Notes: a model not told the origin generated them from the letters alone. Shown: positions 1-8,330, numbered from the stretch's first letter. The stretch: DNA of 38,953 nt from RGIG4074 sp964459165 (GCA_964459165.1 CAYWKM010000011.1:1-38953), one strand, 5' to 3'. Translations and numbers: made by a program.

Positions 1-1885
1 GTTCCTGATAAATATCGGGGGAGTCGTTTAAGATTTTTTTGGGAGAAGCGGAATTGTTTTTTGGAGGATTTTCTTCTGTCAGCGGGTTGCAGAATCCGTT
101 GCTTTGATTTACATAATAATCGCTCTGTTCATTCTTTAAACCGTCTGCCGTAGTGATGGCAGACTCGAAAATCGTATCGATGATATTTTTATATTCCCCG
201 ATTATTTTCGATCTTTTTAGAAGCCGGTGGTAATCGTCGTCAGAGAAACTGAATTCCTCCTCATAGCTATTTAAAGCGTTTGATATAGAGGGCAGTTCCT
301 CATTGTTTGCTTTGTCTTCGTTCTCGGAAATATCGCTTCTCTTATCGGCTGAATTTTCAGTATTACCCAATCTTTCTTGTTCCGATGTTTTTTCGATATC
401 GAGACTTATTCTCTCTATGTCTTCCGGTAAATCCGTCTCATTGTCGGGATTAAACATGGGAAGGGGAGTTTTTGTCGTCAATATATCCTCGAGCGAGTCT
501 TCTTTAACCGAATCCTCTTTTTGTGCATCATGAACAATGACGTCGTCGTTATCGTTGGAAGAGTCTTTTCCCGTTGCGCCATTGTCTATGTGATCGAAAG
601 ACTCGTGGTGAATTATGTCTGTATCGTCGTCTGATTCATCAAAAGGCTCGCTTGTTTCCTCGAAAGCATCGAGAACGAAATCGTCGAAATGTTTCTCGGT
701 TAACGCATCTTCATTGAAAGAACTGTCTTCTTCAAAGGAGGAGATGACTTCATTGGATTCGCCGTCGGAGGAGTCCTGTTCGAAGAAATTGTTGCCTTCT
801 TCCGATAGGGGCGCATCGAAAATGAAGCCGTCGTCTTCATTATTACTCTTGGTTTCTTCCAAAGCCCTGTCTTCCGGCAATAAGGTTAAATTTTCCGCCT
901 CAGCGCCAGAAATTTTGTTGACTTCCTGCTTGACTGCCTCTTCGTTCCGAACGGTTAAAAGGAGTTCACAGCAAGTTGTCTGTTCATATATTTCCGATTT
1001 GCCTTCGTTATTTTGCGCAATCAAAGGAACTAAGTTTTCGTTATAGGAATAATGAGAAAAGTCTTCGGCTTTTCGGGCTGTTTTGGAACTATCGGAACGC
1101 CCCTCGTCTCTTTTTAAATCATGGAGAGCGGTAAATTCAATCGGAGATAAAATCGTTTCCGTTTCTTGCTCGACATTCTCGGCAATATCCGTTACGTCGA
1201 GGGGACAGAAGGATCTGTAATAATTGCTCCCTTCAAGCGGATCGTTTTCATCTCCTGCTTTTTCCTGACGTTCGGTTTCTTCGTTCTGAATAGACAGGAT
1301 AAAATCATCGGCGTTATATACCGCCCGGCAAACGTCTTCTTCCGCGAATTCCATATAACGATAAAGCGGGTTCGACGGATTATATAACCTTTCTTCATTC
1401 GGCGTTTCCTGCCGATTTTCCTCGACAATGGCTTCGTTTTCTTCGGGAACGATCTCATTCTCTATGGAATATTCTTCGTCCGTCTTGATAACGTTGTCCG
1501 AAATCAAGTTGTCGATAATCGTTCTCGAATATTCCCATTCCCCGATGTTTTTTGCGGAAAAAGCTTTTCCGCTGTCGGTCAAACTGAAATATCTTCTCCT
1601 GCCTCCGCTGGATACGCCGCCCCAATAGGAAGTTACATAACCGAGTGATTCTAATCGTTTTAAAGCGCTGTATAAAGTCGGCTGCTTTAAGGTGTATTGA
1701 CCGCGGCTTCGATTTTCGATTTCATTGATGATTTCGTTTCCATATTTTTCACCGTCGATTAGGGTGCGCAATATGATGGTGTTGATGTGCCCGCGAATCA
1801 AGTCGGAGCTGATATCGCGAGAGGCTTTGTTTGCTTCGGAAGCGCCGTCTTCTTCAACGCGATCGTCTTTTTCAAATTCGTCCAT
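1..1885 (-). CDS. PadR-family transcriptional regulator with very long acidic C-terminal tail (partial)
   Basis: The gene starts at an ATG (1885) seven bases after an AGGAGG ribosome binding site and stays open to the left edge (at least 628 codons), so its C-terminus is missing. Residues about 30-110 form a PadR winged helix: the sequence includes GHINTIILRTL, then PTLYSALKRLESLGY, then a wing GGRRRYFSLTDSGK. PadR proteins are dimeric DNA-binding repressors that often respond to small molecules and repress their own gene. After residue 110 the protein has more than 500 residues dominated by D, E, S and N, with no membrane segment and no domain I recognise. The densest acidic part is around residues 330-470. 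Typical PadR proteins are 100-200 residues, so this tail is exceptional. It has its own consensus promoter and lies divergent from the thioesterase operon, its most likely target. The PadR call is secure; the tail's function is unknown. Confidence 0.85.
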   Translation of the reverse strand, partial: MDEFEKDDRVEEDGASEANKASRDISSDLIRGHINTIILRTLIDGEKYGNEIINEIENRSRGQYTLKQPTLYSALKRLESLGYVTSYWGGVSSGGRRRYFSLTDSGKAFSAKNIGEWEYSRTIIDNLISDNVIKTDEEYSIENEIVPEENEAIVEENRQETPNEERLYNPSNPLYRYMEFAEEDVCRAVYNADDFILSIQNEETERQEKAGDENDPLEGSNYYRSFCPLDVTDIAENVEQETETILSPIEFTALHDLKRDEGRSDSSKTARKAEDFSHYSYNENLVPLIAQNNEGKSEIYEQTTCCELLLTVRNEEAVKQEVNKISGAEAENLTLLPEDRALEETKSNNEDDGFIFDAPLSEEGNNFFEQDSSDGESNEVISSFEEDSSFNEDALTEKHFDDFVLDAFEETSEPFDESDDDTDIIHHESFDHIDNGATGKDSSNDNDDVIVHDAQKEDSVKEDSLEDILTTKTPLPMFNPDNETDLPEDIERISLDIEKTSEQERLGNTENSADKRSDISENEDKANNEELPSISNALNSYEEEFSFSDDDYHRLLKRSKIIGEYKNIIDTIFESAITTADGLKNEQSDYYVNQSNGFCNPLTEENPPKNNSASPKKILNDSPDIYQE

Positions 1886-1905
1886 ATCTGCACCTCCTAA
1901 ATAAT

Positions 1906-1934
1906 ATTATACATTGATTTATTGGTTTTGTCAA
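1906..1934 (-). promoter_or_regulatory. Sigma-A promoter of the PadR-family gene
   Basis: On the minus strand a perfect TTGACA (1934-1929) and a perfect TATAAT (1911-1906) are separated by 17 bp. The predicted transcript starts near 1899, just before the AGGAGG at 1898-1893. This is the best-matching promoter in the window, so the regulator gene should be strongly expressed unless repressed. Confidence 0.85.
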
Positions 1935-1945
1935 TAAATAAATGG

Positions 1946-2013
1946 TATTATGTTTGGCGTAAACCATATTATGTTTGACATAATATTTGAAGGGGAATAA
2001 AATATGTTTGACT
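1946..2013. promoter_or_regulatory. Candidate PadR operator array between divergent promoters
   Basis: TATTATGTTTG occurs at 1946-1956 and again at 1967-1977, exactly 21 bp (two helical turns) apart. A third copy of the core, ATATGTTTGAC, lies at 2002-2012 and runs into the -35 of the thioesterase promoter. The middle copy is part of a perfect palindrome, ATTATGT-TTG-ACATAAT (1968-1984). PadR-family operators are commonly ATGT/ACAT inverted repeats, and the position between two divergent promoters suits control of both genes. Binding by the adjacent regulator is inference. Confidence 0.6.
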
Positions 2014-2036
2014 TTTGAATGAAGATATACTAAAAT
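2008..2036 (+). promoter_or_regulatory. Sigma-A promoter of the thioesterase operon (leaderless geometry)
   Basis: TTGACT (2008-2013) and TAAAAT (2031-2036) are 17 bp apart, each one base off consensus. The start codon at 2043 lies only six bases after the -10, so the transcript should begin at or next to the A of the ATG. The -35 overlaps the third copy of the upstream repeat, which would allow direct repression. Confidence 0.65.
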
Positions 2037-2042
2037 AGAAGT

Positions 2043-2780
2043 ATGAAATATATACATGAAAGAACCTATCGTGCAAGATATATCGACGTCGATTTTAAGG
2101 ATGAATTAAAGCCGTCTTCCATTCTCGCTTATTTGCAGGAGGCCGCTTGTACGAGCGCAGACGAACTCGGTTTCGGATACGAGGTTATCAAGAAGAAAAA
2201 TCTCGGATTCATTACGGCAAATACTTATGTTAAGATTTTAAAAGCCATATCTATCGAGGATTTTAAGGTTTTAACTTGGCCGACTCCGCCCCGTCACGTG
2301 GTGTTCGACAGACAGTATGAAGTTTTTAACGCTAAGGGAGAAAAGGCGGTTTTAGCCTGCTCTCGTTGGTGTCTCGTTGATATGAATACTTTTAAGATGC
2401 TGCCCGCCTCTATTTTAAGCGATCAGGATTATTCAGGTTATAACACGGATAAGGCGGTCGCTTCCCCTCAGTGGAAAACGGCGGTATATGAAAAGGAAAA
2501 AGCGGAAAAACGATTTACGTCGGATGTTTTTAATTCGGAATACGATCACTATATGCACGTCAATAATACAAAATATGCCGATTACATTTTTAATTGTTTT
2601 TCTGTGGAAGAATTAAAAAATCAGCCGCTTGATTCTTTTTCGGTTAATTATATCAAACAGGCGCACGAGGGAGACAGTCTGTCTTTTTATCGGATAAAAA
2701 ACGATGAAAAAAATTATTCCGTATACGGTTTTAATCAACGGGAAGAGATAGTCGTATCCGGAAATATTATTTTTAAATAA
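2043..2780 (+). CDS. Acyl-ACP thioesterase (FatA/FatB-type)
   Basis: This 245-residue protein matches the bacterial acyl-ACP thioesterase family (PF01643), whose members hydrolyse acyl-acyl carrier protein to free fatty acid in the cytoplasm. Two hotdog halves are visible. The first (about 1-130) opens with RARYIDVDFKDELKPSS and a central helix AYLQEAACTSADELGFGYE. The second (about 150-245) contains HYMHVNNTKYADYIFN, which holds the Asn and His expected at the catalytic site. Length is normal for the family. The start at 2043 has no Shine-Dalgarno sequence, but the conserved N-terminal strand leaves no room for a later start. It is the first gene of a three-gene operon opposite the PadR-family regulator. 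A link between that regulator and lipid or membrane stress is inference. Confidence 0.88.
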   Translation: MKYIHERTYRARYIDVDFKDELKPSSILAYLQEAACTSADELGFGYEVIKKKNLGFITANTYVKILKAISIEDFKVLTWPTPPRHVVFDRQYEVFNAKGEKAVLACSRWCLVDMNTFKMLPASILSDQDYSGYNTDKAVASPQWKTAVYEKEKAEKRFTSDVFNSEYDHYMHVNNTKYADYIFNCFSVEELKNQPLDSFSVNYIKQAHEGDSLSFYRIKNDEKNYSVYGFNQREEIVVSGNIIFK

Positions 2781-2792
2781 AGAGGATTTCGA

Positions 2793-3359
2793 ATGAAAAA
2801 AAATTTATCTGTCGGTACGGCGCTTGCCCCGATTCCGGTCGTTATGGTATCCTGCGGAACAATGGAACAATCCAATATCATTACGTTAGCATGGGTGGGA
2901 ACGGTAAATTCCGTACCTCCTATGGTAAGTATTTCTGTGCGGAAAGAGAGGTATTCTTATTCCAAGATCGATTCGTTAAAAGAATTTACCGTGAATATGG
3001 TCACAAAAGATCTTGTTCGCGCTACCGATATTTGCGGAACGGTTTCGGGAAGAAAAGAGGAAAAGTTTTCTTTGTGTAATCTAACGAAAAAGCGGGGAGA
3101 AAGAGTGTCTTGTCCCTATATCGAGGAGAGTCCTCTTTCTTTGGAATGCAAAGTAGTGGACAAAAAGGACCTCGGTTCGCATACCGTATTTTATGGAGAG
3201 ATCGTAAACGTTATTGCCGATGATAGATATGTAAGCGAAAAGGGAAAATTGACGATTCCCGAGGGGGAATTGGTCGCTTATAGTAACGGTTCTTACGTCG
3301 CCACGGGAGAAAAATTAGGGTCTTACGGGTTTACCGCAAAGGAGAGGACCGATAGATGA
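2793..3359 (+). CDS. Flavin reductase-like (flavoredoxin family) FMN-binding protein
   Basis: This 188-residue protein fits the flavin reductase-like domain family (PF01613, DIM6/NTAB, flavoredoxin group), which binds FMN in a split-barrel fold. Recognisable features are the N-terminal GTALAPIPVVMVSCG, then SNIITLAWVGTVNSVPPMVSISV, and the strand EFTVNMVTKDL. Clostridial members are usually annotated as flavoredoxin or flavin reductase; the electron partner cannot be read from sequence. The gene begins 13 bases after the thioesterase stop, behind an AGAGGA ribosome binding site, and overlaps the next gene by four bases (ATGA), so the three genes are almost certainly co-transcribed. Confidence in the family is high and in a specific reaction is low. 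Confidence 0.82.
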   Translation: MKKNLSVGTALAPIPVVMVSCGTMEQSNIITLAWVGTVNSVPPMVSISVRKERYSYSKIDSLKEFTVNMVTKDLVRATDICGTVSGRKEEKFSLCNLTKKRGERVSCPYIEESPLSLECKVVDKKDLGSHTVFYGEIVNVIADDRYVSEKGKLTIPEGELVAYSNGSYVATGEKLGSYGFTAKERTDR

Positions 3360-3820
3360 AGCCGGATATTTTAAAATTTTTAAAAAAAGCGCGAATTTTT
3401 TATATGATTTTTAGTATTATCGGTATAGTTTTGACGTTTTTTTGTCTCCTCTACGCGACGCGTGGATATATCGGATTTATTCTTTTATCCGTTATCATGG
3501 TGATTTTTTGCATCTTTATGCGCGTCGTTTATAATATAAAAATCGCCATGGGAGTCGTTTACGAAATACAGATTCAAAACACAACTACGCTTGTTATTTG
3601 TACAAAGAAAGAGAAGTTTTCCTACGATCTTAATGATAGTTGTAAGGACGTCGTTGTAAAGCCGAATAAATTCATATGTACTTTTTCTTCCGGCGGAGAA
3701 AAAGATGTATTCACCTTTTATAAGTATGCGCCTTTTTCCCGCAATAAGGATGTGCAATTTTCCCTCGAAGAGATTCGTTTGTTCTATCCCGATTTACAAA
3801 TTTCCAAAACAAGAGGATGA
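3356..3820 (+). CDS. Hypothetical membrane protein, two N-terminal TM helices
   Basis: I do not recognise this 154-residue protein. Two hydrophobic segments (about residues 14-34 and 38-58) are separated by a very short turn, so both ends should face the cytoplasm. The remaining hundred residues are soluble, beta-rich and basic, with VYEIQIQNTTTLVICTKKE followed by a strand pattern. The layout resembles small membrane-anchored PH-like proteins, but no diagnostic motif supports that name. It overlaps the flavin reductase gene by four bases and is the last gene before a strong terminator. Another small protein with two TM segments and a beta-rich tail ends the arginine operon (16684-17274), though the two sequences are not obviously homologous. 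Confidence 0.7.
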   Translation: MKPDILKFLKKARIFYMIFSIIGIVLTFFCLLYATRGYIGFILLSVIMVIFCIFMRVVYNIKIAMGVVYEIQIQNTTTLVICTKKEKFSYDLNDSCKDVVVKPNKFICTFSSGGEKDVFTFYKYAPFSRNKDVQFSLEEIRLFYPDLQISKTRG

Positions 3821-3847
3821 TCAGCTTTTTCAAAGCTGATTTTTTTT
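3820..3847 (+). terminator. Intrinsic terminator of the thioesterase operon
   Basis: A perfect 9-bp stem, ATCAGCTTT/AAAGCTGAT, with a three-base loop begins on the last base of the stop codon and is followed by eight T residues (3840-3847). Confidence 0.92.
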
Positions 3848-4035
3848 GGAAAAGCTATTTAAAATATTCATTATATCGCATAAAATTATGTATAAAAGAA
3901 TAAAAACAAAAGATATTGACAAATATTTTTTTATTTTATTCATAAATTGTATTTTAAATCACTTGACGAAGCGTAAATAATTGTGTATAATTTCTTCCGA
4001 AATCCAATATAAAAAAATTATACGGAGATATTACT
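3848..4035 (+). promoter_or_regulatory. Promoter region of the arginine operon
   Basis: TTGACG (3963-3968) and a perfect TATAAT (3986-3991) are 17 bp apart and place the start site about 38 bases before argG. A second TTGACA at 3916-3921 has no good -10 at the right distance. The leader is too short for a T-box or riboswitch. Upstream lies very AT-rich DNA with the small palindrome CATAA-AA-TTATG. An ArgR/AhrC operator is expected from known biology of such operons, but I could not find a convincing full ARG box. Confidence 0.8.
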
Positions 4036-5265
4036 ATGGATAAGAAAATAAAAAAAGTCGTCCTTGCGTATTCCGGCGGACTTGACACTTCCATTATTAT
4101 TCCTTGGTTGAAAGAGAACTATGACAATTGCGAAGTCATTGCCGTTTCCGGCAACGTAGGACAGGGAACCGAACTCGACGGACTTGAAGAAAAAGCAATA
4201 AAAACAGGGGCGTCCAAGCTTTATGTCCTCGACCTTAGAAAAGAATTTATAGAGGATTATATTTATCCTACCATGCAGGCCGGCGCTTTATATGAGGACA
4301 AATATCTTTTGGGAACTTCTTTTGCCCGTCCCGTGATTGCAAAAGCAATTGTTGAAATCGCAAAGAAGGAAGGAGCCGACGCTATATGCCATGGCTGTAC
4401 CGGCAAAGGGAACGATCAGGTTCGTTTTGAATTAACGATAAAGGCTTTTGCGCCTGAAATGACGATTATCGCTCCTTGGCGTATTTGGAATATTAAGAGC
4501 AGAGACGAGGAGATCGATTATGCGGAAGCGCATCATATTCCCTTAAAAATCAACAGAGAAACCAATTATTCAAAAGATAAAAATCTTTGGCATCTCAGTC
4601 ATGAAGGTTTGGATCTCGAAGATCCCGCTAACGAGCCTCAATATGAAAAGCCGGGATTCCTCGAACTGTCCGTATCTCCTTTGCAAGCGCCGGATGTTCC
4701 TACGTATCTTTCCATTCATTTTGAAAAAGGTATTCCTACCGCGATCGACGGAGTGGAAATGGATTCCGTGGCTCTTATTGAGAAGCTCAATGAAGTGGGC
4801 GGAAAGAACGGCGTGGGTCTTGCCGATCTCGTTGAAAACAGGCTCGTCGGGATGAAGAGCCGAGGCGTATATGAAACGCCGGGAGGTACGATTCTTTATG
4901 CCGCTCATGCAATGCTTGAAACGATTTGTTTAGATAAGGCGACCGCGCATTATAAACAACTAGTAGCCATTAAGTTCGGCGAACTCGTCTATGACGGATT
5001 ATGGTTTACTTCGTTGAGAGAAGCGCTTTCCGCCTTTGTCTCCGAAACGCAGAAGACCGTCACGGGCGACGTAAAATTGAAAATTTATAAGGGCAATGTG
5101 ACGAATGCCGGCGTTACTTCTCCGTATTCCTTATATAGCGAAGATATCGCTACGTTCGGAGACGACGAAGGGGCTTACAGTCAAAAGGATTCCGCCGGAT
5201 TTATTAATTTGTTTGGACTGCCGATAAAAATCAAGGCGTTGTTAGACAAAAGAAATGAAAAATAA
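4036..5265 (+). CDS. argG: Argininosuccinate synthase
   Basis: ArgG condenses citrulline and aspartate with ATP to argininosuccinate, the penultimate step of arginine synthesis, in the cytoplasm. The 409-residue protein has the family's normal length. Its PP-loop, [10 protein letters not shown], is at residues 11-20, followed by the conserved GNVGQG segment and, around residue 117, the [15 protein letters not shown] block that contacts citrulline and aspartate. A GGAG ribosome binding site precedes the ATG. It is the first gene of the operon and is followed 26 bases later by argC. The enzyme for the next step, ArgH, is not in this window, so arginine synthesis must be completed by a gene elsewhere. 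Confidence 0.97.
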   Translation: MDKKIKKVVLAYSGGLDTSIIIPWLKENYDNCEVIAVSGNVGQGTELDGLEEKAIKTGASKLYVLDLRKEFIEDYIYPTMQAGALYEDKYLLGTSFARPVIAKAIVEIAKKEGADAICHGCTGKGNDQVRFELTIKAFAPEMTIIAPWRIWNIKSRDEEIDYAEAHHIPLKINRETNYSKDKNLWHLSHEGLDLEDPANEPQYEKPGFLELSVSPLQAPDVPTYLSIHFEKGIPTAIDGVEMDSVALIEKLNEVGGKNGVGLADLVENRLVGMKSRGVYETPGGTILYAAHAMLETICLDKATAHYKQLVAIKFGELVYDGLWFTSLREALSAFVSETQKTVTGDVKLKIYKGNVTNAGVTSPYSLYSEDIATFGDDEGAYSQKDSAGFINLFGLPIKIKALLDKRNEK

Positions 5266-5291
5266 TTAGGACGACGAAAATAAATCAAAGC

Positions 5292-6224
5292 ATGATTACG
5301 GTATTCATAGACGGAAAAGAAGGGACGACGGGGCTTCAAATTTATGACAGACTTGCGAAAAGAAGAGACGTCTCCTTGATTCTCCTTTCAGACGAGTTGA
5401 GAAAGGATATAAAAGCGAGAAAAGAAGCAATGAACAGCGCCGACGTCGTATTTTTCTGTCTGCCGGACGGGGCGGCGGCAGAGGCCGCTTCCTTTGTGAA
5501 GAATCCTCATACAAAAATTATCGATGCTTCCACTGCCCATAGAACAAATCCTGCATGGGCGTATGGTTTTGCGGAACTTTCTGAACGGCATAGGGAAAGA
5601 ATTGCGACCCTTCAGCGAATCGCCAATCCGGGGTGCTATGCAAGCGGGTTTATTTCTCTCGTTTATCCGTTGATAAAGGGCGGAATCCTTTCCAAACAGT
5701 ATCCGTTTGTCTGTCACGCCGTAAGCGGTTATAGCGGCGCGGGCAAGAAGGGAATCGCTCAATATGAAGGCAACGACAGAGGGAACGAATTAGATACTCC
5801 TCGGCTTTACGCCCTGAATCTTTCTCACAAACATATCCCCGAGATGATGCAGGAATGCTCTTTAACAGTCAAGCCGATTTTTAATCCTTACATATGTGAT
5901 TATTATAACGGGATGACGGTGAATGTTCCCTTGTTTGTTTCTATGATGGAGAAGAAATTATCGGTGAGCGATTTGAGGGTTTATCTGAAGGAATTTTACG
6001 GTAAAAGCAATTTTGTAAAGGTTGCGACTGAAAAGGAAACGGAAAGTTTTCTGTCGGCTAATTCTCTCAACGGAACGAATCAAATGCAGATTCTTGTAAA
6101 CGGAAACGACGATCAGATTTTGCTTTCAAGTCGTTTCGATAATTTGGGAAAGGGGGCTTCCGGCGCAGCGGTTCAAAATATGAATATTGCATTTGGACTG
6201 GACGAGAGAACGTCTCTTGTTTAA
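5292..6224 (+). CDS. argC: N-acetyl-gamma-glutamyl-phosphate reductase, short type
   Basis: ArgC reduces N-acetylglutamyl phosphate to the semialdehyde with NADPH. At 310 residues it belongs to the short (type 2) ArgC class, recognised by the N-terminal FIDGKEGTTGLQIYDRL. The catalytic cysteine is Cys115 in ANPGCYASG. HAVSGYSGAGKKG and the C-terminal SSRFDNLGKGASGAAVQNMN are also conserved. The nearest purine-rich element (AGGA) lies more than 20 bases upstream of the ATG, so initiation looks weak and may depend on coupling to argG. The product feeds ArgD, and argJ follows after eight bases. Confidence 0.95.
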   Translation: MITVFIDGKEGTTGLQIYDRLAKRRDVSLILLSDELRKDIKARKEAMNSADVVFFCLPDGAAAEAASFVKNPHTKIIDASTAHRTNPAWAYGFAELSERHRERIATLQRIANPGCYASGFISLVYPLIKGGILSKQYPFVCHAVSGYSGAGKKGIAQYEGNDRGNELDTPRLYALNLSHKHIPEMMQECSLTVKPIFNPYICDYYNGMTVNVPLFVSMMEKKLSVSDLRVYLKEFYGKSNFVKVATEKETESFLSANSLNGTNQMQILVNGNDDQILLSSRFDNLGKGASGAAVQNMNIAFGLDERTSLV

Positions 6225-6232
6225 GGTAGAGT

Positions 6233-7450
6233 ATGATAAAAGAAATAGAGGGCGGCGTTTGCGCCGCAAAAGGTTTTCGGGCGAACGGCGTCCGTTGCGG
6301 AATAAAAAATAATCATTCCGATAAAAAGGATCTTGCAATCATAACGAGCGAAGTTAAAGCGACCTGCGCCTGCGTTTATACGACGAATCTCGTGAAAGGC
6401 GCGCCGATTGTCGTGACAAAAGAGCACATTAAAGACGGCTACGCCCAGGCAGTCATTGTAAACAGCGGCAACGCCAATACATGCAATGAAAACGGCGTCG
6501 AAATAGCCGTAGGTATGGCAAAATTAGTGGAAGAATATACGGGGATTTCCGAACGGGACGTCGTCGTCGCTTCGACGGGCGTTATCGGGCAGAAACTTTC
6601 TCTGACTCCGATAAGAAACGGCATGAAAGAGCTCGTGGAAGGACTCGGAAACAATTCCGCCAAGGCGGCGGAAGCCATTATGACAACCGACACCGTTCCC
6701 AAGCAGATCGCATATGAATTTGAGTTAGGCGGCGTCAAGTGCCATATCGGCGCTATCTGTAAGGGCGTGGGTATGATTTGTCCGAATATGGCGACAATGC
6801 TGATGTTTGTTTGTACAGACGCGGCGATTTCAGCCGAGCTTTTGCAAAAAGCGCTTTCCGCGGATGTAAAAGATTCTCTCAATATGGTCAGCGTGGACAG
6901 AGACACTTCTACGAACGATACGCTTTGTATCATGGCGAACGGGCTTGCGGGAAATAGAATAATCGATACGACGAATGCCGATTACAGAAGGTTTTGTCAG
7001 GTTCTTCATGAAGTAACGAGCGTCATGTGCAAAAAAATAGCCAAAGACGGCGAAGGCGCGACAAAATTGATTGAATGTAACGTTAGGGGCGCAAGGAGTA
7101 AGAAGGTCGCAAAAGCTGCGGCAAAAAGCGTCGTTTGTTCCGATCTCGTTAAAACAATGATATTCGGTTCCGACGCCAATTGCGGAAGAGTTCTCTGTGC
7201 GATCGGTTATGCCGGAGTCGACTTACCCGTACAAAAAATTGAGATATGGTTTTCTTCCGCAGCAGGTAAAATTTTAATGTGTGAAAATGGTTTTATCGTT
7301 GATTTTTCCGAAGAAAAAGCAAAAGAGATTCTGTTAAAGGACGAGATACGGATCGCTATCGATTTGCACGACGGAAATTATCAGGCTACCGCATGGGGCT
7401 GCGATTTGACATACGATTACGTAAAAATTAACGGAGATTACAGAAGCTGA
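6233..7450 (+). CDS. argJ: Bifunctional ornithine acetyltransferase / N-acetylglutamate synthase
   Basis: ArgJ moves the acetyl group from N-acetylornithine to glutamate, giving ornithine and recycling the acetyl group; bifunctional forms can also use acetyl-CoA. The 405-residue precursor is normally cut into two chains at a conserved threonine, here Thr188 in CPNMATMLMF, which becomes the nucleophile of the beta chain. Oxyanion-type residues lie in ASTGVIGQ (about 113-120), and the C-terminal region ends in the family's YDYVKINGDYRS. The presence of argJ without argA or argE indicates the cyclic pathway. Its stop overlaps the argB start by one base. Whether it is bifunctional or only an ornithine acetyltransferase cannot be decided from sequence alone. 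Confidence 0.95.
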   Translation: MIKEIEGGVCAAKGFRANGVRCGIKNNHSDKKDLAIITSEVKATCACVYTTNLVKGAPIVVTKEHIKDGYAQAVIVNSGNANTCNENGVEIAVGMAKLVEEYTGISERDVVVASTGVIGQKLSLTPIRNGMKELVEGLGNNSAKAAEAIMTTDTVPKQIAYEFELGGVKCHIGAICKGVGMICPNMATMLMFVCTDAAISAELLQKALSADVKDSLNMVSVDRDTSTNDTLCIMANGLAGNRIIDTTNADYRRFCQVLHEVTSVMCKKIAKDGEGATKLIECNVRGARSKKVAKAAAKSVVCSDLVKTMIFGSDANCGRVLCAIGYAGVDLPVQKIEIWFSSAAGKILMCENGFIVDFSEEKAKEILLKDEIRIAIDLHDGNYQATAWGCDLTYDYVKINGDYRS

Positions 7451-8307
7451 TGGCGACAAAGCAAGAACAGGCGGAAATCCTTATTCAGGCGATGCCTTAT
7501 ATAAAAAAATATCAGGATAAAATTCTGGTAATCAAATATGGCGGAAACGCGATGCTCAACGAAGAACTGAAATCATCCGTTATGCGGGATTTGGTTCTTA
7601 TGCGTCTTGTCGGAATCAAAATTATTCTTGTGCATGGCGGCGGACCGGAAATTAACGACATGCTCAAAAAGATCGGTAAGGAATCTAAGTTTGTCAACGG
7701 ACTTCGTTACACCGACGAGGAAACCGTCGAAATCGTTCGAATGGTTTTAGCCGGAAAAGTAAATAAATCCTTGGTCAATCAGATCGAAAGAATGGGAGGA
7801 CGAGCAATCGGCATCTGCGGAATCGACGGACATATGCTCGAGTGTAAAATGCAATCTCCCGACTTGGGTTATGTAGGCAAAGTAACGAATGTTCATACGA
7901 AAATCATTACCGATTGCGTCGATGCAGGTTATATTCCCGTCGTCTCAACCGTAGGCTACGATGACGACGGAAATATCTATAATATAAACGCCGATACGGC
8001 GGCGTCTATCATTGCAGGCGCGCTTGAAGCGGAATCGCTCATTTTAATGACAGATATAAAGGGGTTACTTGAAGATAAGAATAGTGAAGATACTTTAATC
8101 AAAAAAGTATACGTTTCCGATATTCCTTCCTATATCAAGCAGGGCATTATATCGGGCGGCATGATTCCCAAAGTAGATTGCTGTAAAGAAGCGATCCGTC
8201 GCGGAGTGAAAAAAGTTTTTATTACCGACGGAAGGGTTAAGCATTCCATTTTATTGGAGCTTTTATCAGACGAAGGGATGGGCACTATGTTTATTAATGG
8301 CGACTGA
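7450..8307 (+). CDS. argB: N-acetylglutamate kinase, arginine-sensitive architecture
   Basis: ArgB phosphorylates N-acetylglutamate. The 285-residue amino acid kinase has KYGGNAM at 29-35, the glycine loop HGGGPEIN, and NADTAAS and LILMTDIKG further on. Before the first strand it carries a helix of about 22 residues (QAEILIQAMPYIKKYQDK). This extension is the hallmark of hexameric, arginine-inhibited kinases such as those of Thermotoga and Pseudomonas, and it is absent from the E. coli enzyme. Together with ArgJ this predicts feedback control by arginine at this step (inference from architecture). The stop codon lies inside a 9-bp hairpin that separates it from the next gene. Confidence 0.95.
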   Translation: MATKQEQAEILIQAMPYIKKYQDKILVIKYGGNAMLNEELKSSVMRDLVLMRLVGIKIILVHGGGPEINDMLKKIGKESKFVNGLRYTDEETVEIVRMVLAGKVNKSLVNQIERMGGRAIGICGIDGHMLECKMQSPDLGYVGKVTNVHTKIITDCVDAGYIPVVSTVGYDDDGNIYNINADTAASIIAGALEAESLILMTDIKGLLEDKNSEDTLIKKVYVSDIPSYIKQGIISGGMIPKVDCCKEAIRRGVKKVFITDGRVKHSILLELLSDEGMGTMFINGD

Positions 8308-8330
8308 TTATTTTTTAATCAGTCTCTTTG
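8302..8330 (+). terminator. Terminator-like hairpin at the argB stop codon
   Basis: GACTGATTA (8302-8310) and TAATCAGTC (8316-8324) form a perfect 9-bp stem with a TTTTT loop, followed by TCTTTGTTT. The T-tract is interrupted, so this should be a leaky terminator or an RNA-processing site rather than a full stop. It would lower expression of the genes after argB or stabilise the upstream mRNA. The stop codon of argB is within the left arm. Confidence 0.6.

Noticed and set aside
615..1046. Serine-rich plus-strand reading frames over 303-1628
   Set aside because: They are antisense to the PadR-family gene. The Ser/Leu/Phe richness simply mirrors the Glu/Asp/Lys-rich coding of the minus strand, and there are no ribosome binding sites.
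2004..2018. A tiny frame ATG-TTT-GAC-TTT-TGA behind AGGGG upstream of the thioesterase gene
   Set aside because: Five codons including the stop; it lies upstream of and within the -35 of the best promoter and would not be on the mRNA. It is more likely part of the operator repeats.
3860..3960. Possible ArgR/AhrC box before argG (half-site ATGAATAAAAT on the minus strand at 3943-3933; palindrome CATAAAATTATG)
   Set aside because: Only half of the consensus fits and the region is so AT-rich that such matches are expected by chance.
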